From Fasciolopsis buskii (taxonomy: Eukaryota; Platyhelminthes; Trematoda; Plagiorchiida; Fasciolidae), in assembly GCA_008360955.1 (NCBI GenBank), contig LUCM01011247.1:10933-74932 (forward strand): 64,000 nucleotides of DNA, in the 5' to 3' direction. Positions 13,601-25,900 of the stretch are shown piece after piece. Numbering within the stretch: position 1 is the first letter of the stretch; each line of letters opens with the position of its first letter. The position numbers and the translations under genes were made by a program. Below the pieces are notes generated by a model. That model saw only the letters and a program-made list of their open reading frames with translations. It did no database searches and was not told the DNA's origin.

Positions 13601-16600
13601 CCTGAAAGTGAGTGAATATTTAGAATGGTTCTCCGATGGATTAGAGGGAAGGAAGTGTGCCGTGATCTCTTAGCATGCATACAAGCAATTTTGTGGTCAC
13701 CCGCGGATATGATTAATATCGCCCATGAATTTCATGCGTTCGGCACATTTCATTAGATCAGTATGACGCAAAGGATGCCCTTGTACAGTTTAAAATGTCA
13801 AAATATTTAGAAACAGAAAGCTAAATTAATCAAACTTATATTGATCAATTCATAATGAATTACCTCGCGGGACTAGAATAATTCACCGTTTCTACCCGTG
13901 AATTGTGAGTAAAGTTCACTGAACTGACCTTGACGCGAATTTGAAAGAAGAGTTTGCCTGAACAAACGTTCCCACTTCTAAATCATTCATAATTAATAAA
14001 ACTTTAACGTGACGATGCACGTGGCAGATGCTAAAATGCTATCTTCATCCCACAAATGCAAGCGCAATATCGGATTATTTTGGCTATCCTATCAGACGAG
14101 CTTGTTATCTGCCTTGAATGAAAATTAGAAAAAATCTTCCAAAATATCCGTGAAAACTTCATATTTTAATAAGATTCAATTTTAGTGCTCATTTGGTATG
14201 CTAAGTCCACAGATAAATGAATAATATATGCCATTGCTTCTCTCTACCTCGCAATTGCTGGACAAGCAAGAATACTTTAAAATCAAAATAGATACATTGC
14301 ACTCAACTGTATATGTTTGTAAAATTATTCTTATAGGTGTTAAAGTTGTATGAATAGCGCAGTAAGCAAAGAATCCCGAAATAAGGAACCAGTTTTGCAG
14401 TTGTTCTCATTTCTGAGATATGGGTTCCCGATAGTCCTCAATCAATTCATCGACGGGAACAATTCAGATGCAGGGAGCTATTAACTGGTTAATGGGAATA
14501 TGCGTGTATATTTTTATCATTAGCTTACAACCAAACATCGTATTTGCAATCAAGGTCGCATTTATGGACATTTTTATAATGTCATTTAAAAGTCGGCAAT
14601 TAAAGCACAATGCCAGTTTTTAATGTCCATATACCAGAAAATATCCATAAAATTAGGCTTTTTAGAATTGCTGAGAAGAACGGACGTATTTAATGGTCAG
14701 CCTAGGCGGGATGAATTCAGTTTACTTTTGAGTCCCGGCTCTGATATAATCTGTGCTGCAATAAACAAAGACTTTCAATCAGAGAGGGCCGGAAAAGTGG
14801 TAAATATTATTTGAGCGAGTGAGCGGACTACCAACGCCGTTTCAACGAGAGTATTGGTGGGGCTAGAGATTAGGCATCCAACAGGGAGAAGATCACTTTG
14901 CCTTTCAGGTTAAATGTTCATCACACGAATTCAGTTTATCCCGGGATTAGGTTTGTGTGTCCTTTTCAAGGACTCCAATTCTGGGTAATCCGCTTATTGA
15001 TTGATGAATTGTTTTTTTTTTACGTAGGAGTTACCAAATCACTTATGCGGATTAAGTAGGATCGAATAAAGATTAGTAAACTTGTTTGGATCCACTGAGA
15101 TGAGGCAAAGTGTTTCACAAGTTAAGTCAACCACAAATTTCTTTACTGAACAATTAGATCCATTTGAGCCACATTTGTTTTGGACAGATTTTTCAACATG
15201 AGCTCAGATAACCGAAAACAAACTTTTGTACGAAATGGCTAAAAAGAACCGTTTATTTCATTTTCACATTTTTAAAGTCCACTATGCAAGTGTTAAGTAT
15301 TTATGAATCGAATAATTCGTGCTTAAAAACAAAAGTAAAAATTTATTTTGAAATATTGTACAATCTTATTCAAAGCACAAAGATGTTGAATTCGCCAACC
15401 ATATTCGGTGAACGCTTGGAACGTTAAACCATGTCTTTTATGACAACTCCAGTTTAGTGCTAACTCAGATATGGTGTCATAATTAGCATTGTTTCCAACA
15501 TTTTGCTTAATCGTTTAAAATCGTGAGCGATTGTCTGCCACCAAAATTCAATAAGAATAGAGCATATAACATTCCAGATTCTGCTGTAACCGTTTACACA
15601 ATATCAGCAAGCGCGGTTGGGTTACCTTTGAAATTGCACACCCGTCAGCAGTTTTCGAAGTTTGATCTGATTTTGTTTACGATAATTCTCGTTTGCAGAA
15701 AACATTCGGGTACTGTCAAACCCTTAACACGGGCGGATTTTTCGGCATTTGTAACTGCACATGGTGTGTCCGAACAAAAGTTATGATTCTTCTTTTTAAT
15801 AAAACGCAATCAGCTAATGTTGGTAATCGTTGCAGCGCAACAGTAGATTTAAGTCCTTGACCTTCTAAGAAAAGTGATCTTAAATGGTAGTCGAAGGCGC
15901 CACGTGACTACATCTTAACCCTAGTGGATATACTCAAACTTGTCCCTCTCTTTAGTGGCAAATCACAAATTTCACGGTCAAAACGATACCAGGGGTCTAC
16001 TGATTACATGAAACCTGACAAACATCGTTTCAGTACTTGGCGGGCGATCACCCAGATTCCAAGTTTTATGTACCTTAACGAACCCTATTTGTGGAACTGA
16101 GTAAATAGTGAAACGATTTGGAGGGGCAGAACACAGGATATCTGCACTATCAGCAACTAATTCGGTTCGTTCCACTGATGGTCTATTTAAACCATTGGAG
16201 GTGGTGAAATCTCATCGGATGACTGGGTGCTTAGACAAATTTTGTTTGCCCAGGGACTATTTTACGTCTGCGTGATATTTTAACAATTCAGTATGGCTCA
16301 AATAATTGTGGTAGGCGGTTTGACCAAACAAAAAGACAAACTCATCATTAATGTACCTATATGAATTGGTTTAACAGCAGACAAAATTTTAGATGCTATT
16401 TTATGTGTGAAGAACGCAAGGCCATTACAGTGGCTTGGCCTTTGTAAAGTGTTCATTTCGGGCCGCAGAGATTTGGGTCAAACTAACTTCGGCGTAAGTA
16501 ATACTCTGGGTTTTGAAATGAAATGAGTTACATTCACTCCTCGGCCGAATCAATTTTACAAGCATCGTTAGGGCAAATACAATTGGGTGCAATGCATACC

Positions 16601-17168
16601 ACGGCCAAATTTATTTAACCCCTTTCTCATCTGCATACGCTGGAACAGGTGTTCGTTTCGAATAGCGTTTGATTTTCAGATTTGGTTAGTCAGTTTATTG
16701 AACTTTTGAAATCTGTTTCCAGTGAGCCACTCCTCTGGATGCCGTTTGTTTTCGCGGTCGGTCATGTAACTCACGTTTCTCAATTGAACGAACAGAATGT
16801 CTTGGGGTTCGGCTTCCTAGCTCAACAAACAGATCACACGCTGTGATCACCAGAGTGTCATCAGACATGCATTCCTGCGTCCGAATTCCGTGAGCATCTA
16901 CTTTGCCTCACATGTGGATTAGTGTTTCAAACATCAAATCATCCAGAACACTTTTTAAGAACGTGCGTGGGATTTACATCTATCCACCTTTACGGACTGC
17001 CCGAAAAAGGATTCAGTTACCTTTTACACCTTTCCTACTTCCAAATAGGAATGCCGATTAAAACAAACGCCACGTTCATTCTTTTCCCATTTTTACTTTG
17101 TCTGGGCACCAATAGTCTGCGAAAATTACCGCTGAAGACTTATTAATGTTCCTATGATTACTGAAGCA

Positions 17169-17171
<3 letters not shown>
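7623..17171. other. No gene recognised (about 9.5 kb)
   Basis: I see no supported gene, RNA or mobile element. Stop-free runs are all under about 95 codons, and opposite-strand runs overlap as expected from chance. One ambiguous base (N) stands at 10926, and a run of 10 T at 15012-15021. A minus-strand run at 8400-8588 contains IYGRTPRS, which faintly recalls a GIY-YIG motif but lacks the rest of the domain. Confidence 0.5.

Positions 17172-17201
<30 letters not shown>
17172..17201. repeat. (TA)15 microsatellite
   Basis: Thirty bases of uninterrupted TA dinucleotide, flanked by AATG on the left and CGTCC on the right. Such tracts are usually polymorphic in length and may be affected by assembly. 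Confidence 0.95.
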
Positions 17202-17202
<1 letters not shown>

Positions 17203-17450
17203 GTCCACATATTGATGCAACAAGATTTGAGTTTAAAAGTGGGAGTAGACCTCGTTGACGGGTGCAGACGTCATGGATAGAGTAATTCGGTAAGACAAGA
17301 AGGATGCATACCGTGTATGCTTGTGTCTTGATAGCTATTGGACGGCAGTCATTTTCTCCTTATCTCTGGGTAGAACTTCGAAAGTGGTGCAATAACCGGC
17401 TCGCTCGATCAGCGAAAAATGTTTCGCTGCTCACATAGATGCTGGATAAA

Positions 17451-17716
17451 CACAAGGTACATTTGATTCACCATTGAAATTAATCAGAAGACTGCTAGGC
17501 ATTTCATACCAGGACGAGTCAGCTGAAGTTTCCGGTTTAAAAAGCAGGAGGAAACAACTTGAAGACTATCTCAGGAAGAATAACTTGGATATGGGTGAAG
17601 TACAGGTGACGTTCAGCTCACAATGCAAATTACACCTGAAGTGGATTGACTCATATTTTGTACGTACAAAATATAACCTAATTAGTCGAAAAAAATCTAA
17701 AGAAGTCGAAATGTAA
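17451..17716 (+). other. Unrecognised stop-free run containing a perfect palindrome
   Basis: The plus strand is open from just after a TAA at about 17450 to a TAA at 17714-17716. The translation is charged and Lys/Arg-rich in the middle, for example KSRRKQLEDYLRKNNLDMGE. A plausible splice donor (CAG followed by GTGACG) stands inside it near 17607. The second half crosses the 22-bp palindrome at 17653-17674. I recognise no family, and the length is within chance expectation, so this is at best a candidate exon. Confidence 0.15.
17653..17674. repeat. 22-bp perfect palindrome
   Basis: The half-site ATATTTTGTAC is followed directly by its exact reverse complement, with no spacer. About 0.015 such perfect 22-bp palindromes would be expected in 64 kb of random sequence at equal base frequencies, somewhat more in AT-rich DNA. 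It could be a dimeric protein-binding site, a cruciform, or chance. Confidence 0.85.
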
Positions 17717-20700
17717 TTTATTTCCGACAAGACATTTCTTCACAAGAACTCCCATCAGTCAGATTGTTACCCAATTAATCAAGCTATCAAAACCGCAGAT
17801 AAACGATTGGCACGGTTTGAGAACACGGCTAAATTTTAGTATCAGTTCGAATGTCTGCTAAATATAAGGCTAGATGATTTGGGAAATCTATTGCGAATAC
17901 CTTAGGGAGTTTGAATAACAACTAGTGCATTGATTGGTAGCAATGAGTTGTTTTTGTGCATAAACAAGTCTCAGCAAATCAATAAGAAGACTTTAGGATG
18001 ACTAATTTAAGTGATTAGTGCATACTTTTATCCTTTACGCAATGGTAGTTCGTCTCACTTTTAGGCAACTTTTACTCTAAGCTGAGAATGAGTAGGGCTG
18101 CGGATAAAAACAGTAAATCGCGAGAACTATGAGTGAAAATGTCTTTCCCGGTGGCCGTCTCACATTTTGGAGCAGTGAAAAACTCTCGGCATTTCCTAGT
18201 GTCCATGAGTACTTCAACAGCAAGTGCATGTTTATCGACTGAGGAGAAATGAACGCATAATCGCAATGAGCTGCAGAAAATCTTCCTAGAAAGTTAGATG
18301 GTCTATTCTCCAAAAAAAACGAATTTCAGACTTTATATCAGCACGGGAGAAATTGTCTGAGTCTTGTTGATTGTAGCCCGGTTTTAACCTCATGTTAGCG
18401 GAAACTTCAAATGACGCGAAACGATCGGTAAAAATGATATCGGCAATATGTGCGCTATTACGCTAGGTTTATTCTTCATCCTGATGGGTGGGATACAATC
18501 GCACCTGTGGTATCATTGGGCGTTGGTCATTTGGTGTGGTACAAGCACAAAGCTGCAGAGACGAATCAAGAAGAGTTTCGAGAATTCCCGTCTGAATTTA
18601 TAAGTATGTTTTGGAGAGCGGAATGGCGAAACTACACCTAGTGCGGGACGTAACTAAGGCTATCTATTCATCCTTTGCTTAAGTCGGAATGATTTCAAGG
18701 GACGTGGATACCCCATGCTTGTACTTTGATTTTTTTCAAAATCATTTATGAATTTCGGCAACATAGGTGATTGGCCTGCATCGTTTATTTGAAGACGAAC
18801 TAGAAGTTGATTTCTAAGACATTGTCATGATCAAGTATTCTATTAACGCATTGTGTGAGTTGCAATAGTGAATTTGACAAAGTCGGTAATCAAGCGATTG
18901 CCGTAACTCAACAAATGATCCATATCGTGGTACTAAGGTCATAAAATGTTTCAGTGAAAGTTATCAGTCATTTGTTTGTCAATGACGGATGAGATAAAAT
19001 GGCCAACGTTTATCCAGAAAATGATGAAATTCATCGAACGACGAAAAAAGGTAACCCGGGTGGAGTACACGACCATATGCTCATCCTTGTTCAGTTTCAC
19101 CAATCGCATCACGGTATTTTAATTTGTGACTTGGATTTATCGGTTTATCAAGTCTAAATTTATAAACGATTCTCCAGGTCAGAAGTGAAGATCTTGGCTT
19201 ATGAATTTGGCAATCAGATACTCAGCGAAATAACAAAAAATTCACAACGATTAACGTCGGATTTGTTTTGCAGGTTGAAATTAATACGACGAGCACAGAT
19301 GAAGCCTTGGGGGCTGGAAAGCGGTGGTTTATGCGAAAGACATTTTCAGTAAATGTCATCTCGTCATTTACATTCAAATTCGGTGATTTAGTCCAATGCA
19401 ACGTCATGGACACTGCTGTTATGTTCACAAATTAGTTAGACTTTTTCCGTTATACGCTGAGACGAGTATGGAAACCCACCGTTTTCAAGACCATTTCGGA
19501 ACCGTCTCTAACCAGATAGAAATGCTCCCGCGGCCAGTCATCAATGTTCAACAATGTCCGTTATGTTTTTGGTATGATTGGAGCGATTGTGTTAGGATTA
19601 CAACAGACGAAAGATAACGGAATTCGGAACTACGACATAAATTTTCCATTGCCATGCGTTTGAAACCTTTTATATTTAACCTATTGGTTGGCAATTATGA
19701 AACAACCGAGTTTTATAAGGAGCATGAACACACCGTCATTTGTTTTATATGAAAATGATAACTTAGGTATCAGAGCATACTGGCGAAAAGAGTTCCATCG
19801 ACAGATATTGTAATCGACTATTCAATGGGGTTCACAACAAAATCCCAGCTTTTCAAACGCCTTTCACTCGGATGGGCTAAGCGAGACCATAATCTCTTTG
19901 TTTGGAGTGGAACTATTTCAAATCTTTTGCGAAAAATATATGACCGATAATTTTCGATTACGGCTATTTTTCGGGAAACCAGTGAGCGTTAAAACGTGTC
20001 TTTCACCGAAGACTGGCGTGACCTGCCGGCGCTCATGCGGAATGTCACGCACATCAGAAGGTATAGTTCCCACGATATTCTGAGGCCCTCCAACCATTCA
20101 TCACGTGAATGCACCTCATTCTTAACGGCATGTAACTGTCCCGGGAGTGAGATAACTAGTAAACTCAAAACCCTTTCATGGCATATTATTGTTTTTCGTA
20201 AAATACACTGACTTCAGACAACAACATCAGTAATGAAATCACAGATTTAATAGCCTCTTTAAGTCTGAAACAATTGGGAAATCGATAAATGGCAAAACTT
20301 GAAACTGCTCAAAATCGGACTAGGCTTCCGGAACAGAACGTTTCTCTAACAACAGGTTTCGGATCTCTAAACTGATCGAGTCGAATTTGGCATGCACAAA
20401 AAACAAGTATTGCTCTTACGTTCCCAGTCCGTCTGCTTGACTTGGTCGGTCTTCTGAGCTAAATATGATAAATTTCACATTCCAAAGTTCTAAACTATAG
20501 ACCTCAATAAGCAAAATTCGTACTGGAACATTTGTTACTTGAAAACAGGATCTATCGATGGAGTGAATATCACCTGTTGGAGTCAATGCTGTCCTTTCGA
20601 ATGTACAACTGCATGCAGATTTTATGACAGAGTGGTTAAGTTCTTTGAACATTTATTGATCTGCTTGCTGACTTTTGGTTGTTAGTTTCTTTAATACATG

Positions 20701-22864
20701 CTTGAGGCAGGTGTAAAGTTGAGGCAGCATGCCCCGTGTTCATCAAGACCCACAACACGGGGATACGGCAACCATGGTCTTGTAATTTGCGAGCAGCTTG
20801 GAACCACGTAAAATAGTATTAGATGAAATGTATATACTGGCCAGGTGTGACTGGAAAGCGATGTAAGATGCGCTGTGCACTGAAAGTACCCAAAAACGAC
20901 TTTAGTGTATGAATTCCGCATCGTTGTTAGTGGAATCTTGGACCGAAACATTGCAGTGTACGATGAAATCAACTTCGCGATACATATATACTTTTTACAA
21001 CCACAAAAATGTAAGCAATGAAAATAAAGATTAAATGGCTTGCGGCAACAAATTTGTTGGAAATAGGCAGTGTAATTTAGCACCGTAATGCACATTCGTA
21101 AATTTGAAAGCATAATATTTACACCAACACCACAGCAATATACTTATGGCAACTGTAGTTAGATTTTGCACTAGGGCCGAAGTTTGATCATGCCGCTTTC
21201 ATTTAATTTGCAAAGGCAATCGGAAACTAATCCACTCCAATGGACGTCGAATTATTCCTGGCAGATCCCCACTTTCGGGGCTTTGTTATTACCAAAATTA
21301 CTGTAGATAGTTGTTTCATCATGTGATCCCTTTTTAAAAGACCACGCGAAATATGTCCATATTAACCGGATGTAGTTTCAAAGAACACCAGACAGTAAAA
21401 CTGCTATTGAAATAAAGAATATGCCTGAGGTTCCGTCATTATCAACCAGTGTGACTTTATATTCGGTGCGTTTCAAATCTTGCAAATTCGTTGTGTATCC
21501 ATCCGTAAAATTGGTGATAAGGTATTATTTGTGTTAGGTTAACATTTCAGTATTTTACATCCGGTCATATCGGGGGTGGCAATTGAGAGAAAGAAGGGTC
21601 AAACATTTTCTGAGTTCAACTAAAATTGTGTCAGTGACGTTGTTTTCCTCCGGCCAACGTTTCCATTCACGTGTTTACATTTAATTTATTGACAGTCTGT
21701 TCAAAAGCAATTTCTAAAGTTGTTCGACATGCCTCGCTAATCATCAAATGATTTCCTAGGGCTTATAGTGGCAGAATAACCCGAACGATCAATCATCTCT
21801 GACCCACAGTTTGACAATCAAAGTTCACAGGAAATCGAACAGAATGTCAATCACTTTTGTTTGTTGTTAGGTAACGCAAAAGTTAATGCAGCGCATTGTT
21901 CCCCGGCTCTCACTTGCTATGCTGACCCCAAAGAGGACGTTTAGGACTGGATCAAACTAACATTGGCTACGTCAGGAAGATGGATAAATGGATGCATTTG
22001 AGGACAAGGCAATGGGATCAAGATAACTCCAAAATTTCCCGATTACTCGCAGTCGGTAGATGGCGCAGTTCGCCTAACAATAATATTTTAGAAAATCGAC
22101 CTCCTTGGATTATATGTGCGACCCGCTGGTCTGCTAAAAGTTTTCAAAGATGCCACATAGTTTAGCAAGTCATAAGCTTGACCTGCTCATGAGTAAATAT
22201 CTTCCTAATTTAGTCATTACAAGACTGCTTTAAATGCAAATGAATGAGACGAAAAAGCAATCGATTCCTTTGTTCCCTAACTGCGAAAATGGGCCACATA
22301 TATGCCAGCGTACCCCATTAGTGTAAACTTTCCACCAATCAGAAACATCAACCGCTTGTTCAAACACTGAATACAATACAAAATCAAAACAATACATCAT
22401 AAAACAGTTCCCTAGTAAGCATTCCATTACTAGTTTAACTTCGAGCTCATATATTGAACTTTATCGTGATGGATTTTTTTGTCAAAACATATTTCATTTA
22501 ATTAAGACGGTTTAACCGGGCACAAATGTGAATTATGTTTCATCTCAAAATGAACTTCAACAGGCCTCGTGTGCTGTGTAGCAAATGTGCAAATAATTCA
22601 TCGCCCCAAGCAAAGGCAAAATGCCTAAAAAGTAACATTCTTTACTACTGAGCAATACATACAATAAAATTATCCACTAAAATAGAAAACTAGAAAAGAC
22701 AAATTCGTTTGACGGATGACATATGGTCATCATGATATTTTTCAACCCAATCTTATCAACACGACCATAAACATACGTGCACTCGAGAAACGTGTACCTA
22801 CCTTTTATCTCGTTCATCTTTTACTTCCTTCATTGATGAATAGAAAATTTGCGACCTTTTGTCG
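17717..22864. other. No gene recognised (about 5 kb)
   Basis: There is no supported gene. The longest run, 140 codons on the minus strand at 20691-21113, is rich in Cys, Phe, Tyr and His with no charged core, as expected of non-coding AT-rich DNA. A short hairpin at 20732-20762 is listed separately. A 63-codon plus run at 18450-18641 is hydrophilic at its end but unrecognised. Confidence 0.5.
20732..20762. repeat. GC-rich hairpin
   Basis: CCCCGTGTT (20732-20740) and AACACGGGG (20754-20762) form a perfect 9-bp stem around a 13-base loop. It stands out from the AT-rich surroundings. No T-run follows it, and a bacterial-type terminator would make no sense here. Function is unknown. Confidence 0.7.
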
Positions 22865-22985
22865 AGATGAGGTTTTGCCAACGAAGCCGTGACAAGTGCT
22901 GAAGTTGATCGAGAGTAGGATGATTCGAACCCCCTTGCCTTACATCCGAACGTGAAGACCTTATCTACTTGATCTTCGCCGAAGT
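22865..22985 (-). mobile_element. tRNA-derived SINE, copy 1 (degenerate, minus strand)
   Basis: Read on the minus strand, this aligns with the plus-strand copies at 28.6 and 35.0 kb. Shared blocks include GATAAGGTC near the 5' end, a B-box-like GGTTCGAATCA (plus 22921-22931) and GATCAACTTC followed shortly by CACTTG, which match GATAAGGTC, GGTTGGAATCC and GGTCAACTTC..CACTTG in the 35-kb copy. The A-box region is eroded. SINEs of this type are transcribed by RNA polymerase III from these internal boxes and copied by a partner LINE's enzyme. Its 3' end is poorly defined. Interestingly, its B box is closer to the tRNA consensus than that of the 35-kb copy. Confidence 0.55.
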
Positions 22986-25900
22986 TAACCGAGCTAACAA
23001 AGACAAAATGGTCAAACTGAAATTTTTCTAAACGAACTTTGGATTTTGTAGGCAGAAATAATTACCTGAGTTGTTTTTCTGAAATCATTATCGACAAAAA
23101 CTGAGGCGGACTTCTCAGATGTCTGCCGGGGACTACCAACTGTCAGTTATGTGTTTTCTATTCCACCAAGCGAAATGTTATTTGAGCTGTGTGGTAAACA
23201 CCTACTCCACTAGGATAAATTTGTTCATAAAGTACGTTAGGATCTCACACAACTGGTTTAAAAATGTTTCAAATTGCCCCTCTGATATACCAACAAATCC
23301 ACTTTTCATTCTCGTGAGGTCCATGCAACACAATACGATATAATACAGTGTAATTTGTTGTGTTTGGAATTCATTAAATTGTTTTTTTATGTGGGATTTA
23401 AACAAAGCCGGCATTTCTCAGTTTAGTTTTTAGATATCAACTAAACGATCCGCAGATGGTAATAGTTTTGTGCGTCTAACTGCTTTGGTACCGATTTGAA
23501 AATTTCCTGTATCAACCGAAACAGAGAGATCGCGTCGAAATTCCATGAAGAGTAGCAGTCAATAGGATAGCTTCCGGACAGATCGGATCCCCTACTAGAA
23601 TGACGCAAAATAAAAACAAAAACCCGAAATCAATAGTCTACAATGACTATGCGAAGTTTCATCTGTATAAACTGTGAGTTAGCGACCGCATTTCATAGGT
23701 ATTTCGCACTCGATGCATTAAACTGCTCTAATCTTGAACATCCCATCATACGTGTAATCAGGCATGCGCACTGTAGTGGGTAGGCTGTGTCTCAACTGAA
23801 CACTGAACGTAGAATAGTCCAAGGGATTGGCAGTTCCTACAAAAGCATCCAACCTTCACAAGCCCCTTCACTGGTTCTTCTTTCGTATTCCAACTAAACG
23901 GAGAAGGGAATTATGAATTACTTCAAAATTTTGTCTGCATGCCACAAGGGTTTGCGGAAGTGCCGCACCGACAAGAACAACTAGGACAGGACTGAATAAC
24001 TTCGGTAAACCGCGTAAATAGTTTGCCTAAAAGCGCTGCCACAACTGTGTTCATTTTACGATTGCGTTGGGTTTCCAAAAGTCTTCATCTACTGTGAACC
24101 ATTGATAGCTGCAAACGTGAGCCATACCTAAGAAGCGCCGGAGCTCTATCAGCAATATTCTTCATTACAAAAAACGAATTCGTCATGCACAACAAATTAA
24201 GTAGTATCGAATATTATTTCTAATGGCGTACACAAATCTGGTCACCACAAACTTCAATGCTGATTTTTACTATAACTATTAAGTTACGTTCACTGAGGAT
24301 GACGATCTTGGGCTTGGTGGTCAAGACTAAATTGCATTTGTAACCAATCGATACTTTAGAACTAACGTTATTTCTATTTCAAAATATGCTGGGTGCTATC
24401 GTCACGCGCATGTGATGCCAGAACAAAGTAATGATGGACGTTTGAAGTAAGCTACGAGAAAATTAGCTGAAAGCTGATAGATCCTCTCTTGATAACAAAT
24501 CAAAACGTCACTCAAAATGCTTAGCACTTGAAGTTACGGTACATTCTGTGTAAAATGGAATGTTGTAGATGCCAGAGAACTGAGACCTCCAGCTCTGCTC
24601 TATCCACGCTCTTTTTGATGTGAACAAGTGTAAAAATGACCAAGTGTTTTGGTTGGCGGCTAATAAATTTAATCCATTTCAAATCGAAACAAATTATTGG
24701 TTTGGCCGGTTTAGGTTGCGTACGAGGAGATGCAAATTCAAGCATGAATGCTGTCCGATTCGTAAAAAACAAGTATTTGCAAAAATGTTTAAATTATGGT
24801 ATTGGTTCATTTTGTCCTTTTGAAAAATGAATCACTTTTTTTTGCGATTAGAAATGAGCATTTGGGTTACATCATTCAAAAAATAAGTTGCCGGCATAAC
24901 TTGCAGAAATAAAAAACATGCATGAAAATACACATTGATCGTGGCTACATTCTTGGATTTTCAATTACTGTAGATCTATTGAATTCTGGAATATGTTTGT
25001 CGTGATTTAAGCTAGTAAAACACGGCGTCGAAAAACAGTTGTTGATTCATTCTGTTTTCACCGAGGAAATACCCTCCCGAATGTCTTGGCAGATGACCTC
25101 CGAGACGAACCGGAAAAGTGGGACACAGCAATTATGCGCAGAATAATGGTGCTTTGCTCGCATCATACTACTCAAAGTCAGTCATTTAGCCGCAGTGTGT
25201 TACTGTCGTGACAAGGCATTTGCACTCAGTAATTCAAGGTAGTTTTATGACACGTGAATCCGTGAGAATGAATACATCCACGGTTAGGACGTTCTGCAGT
25301 AAAGCACATAACAAACTCGGTTTATGGTGCAAGCCATACATGTCAAACCATTGCCGATGATAAAAACAAAAAATTATCTAGGTTAACGAGCACCCGAGTT
25401 GATCCAATATCGTTGAGACTGCGGAAGACTTTTCAAAACAAATAAGACAGATACGTTGATGTCAGACCTATGAGGTTTCTGCTGAGGTTTCCAAATGCAC
25501 GTTGGCATACGGGGATCTGCACTCCAAGGCAGACTAATACCAACAACTTCGTGCTTATTAGTTCCATTTTAATGGTGAATCCATCAAGTGGTCCCCAACT
25601 CACAGAATCCGGTACTGACAACAGGGCTATGCAGGTGTAGTATGTCTATTCTATCACTCACCTTGGCATCATCCGTCTGGTGGACCCGGAGGACCTCATC
25701 GAGGCTCACAGCCATTAAAATGTTGACAGCCCGTATTATTCAGGCAAGGATTAGCCAGCACATCTGGTATCAGAACACCGGTCACCTGGACGTTGTCTTT
25801 GGTGAATCAGTGAATGAATTATGCAGTCTGGTCTACAAAGCTCATATGAAACGAAACTGAAATGTTTTCTCAAAAACAGAACTAAGACCAAAGGGCAATC

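Noticed and set aside
20691..21113. 140-codon minus-strand run
   Set aside because: Rich in Cys, Phe, Tyr, His and Ser with almost no acidic residues and no motif. Its length is about what chance gives in AT-rich DNA of this size.
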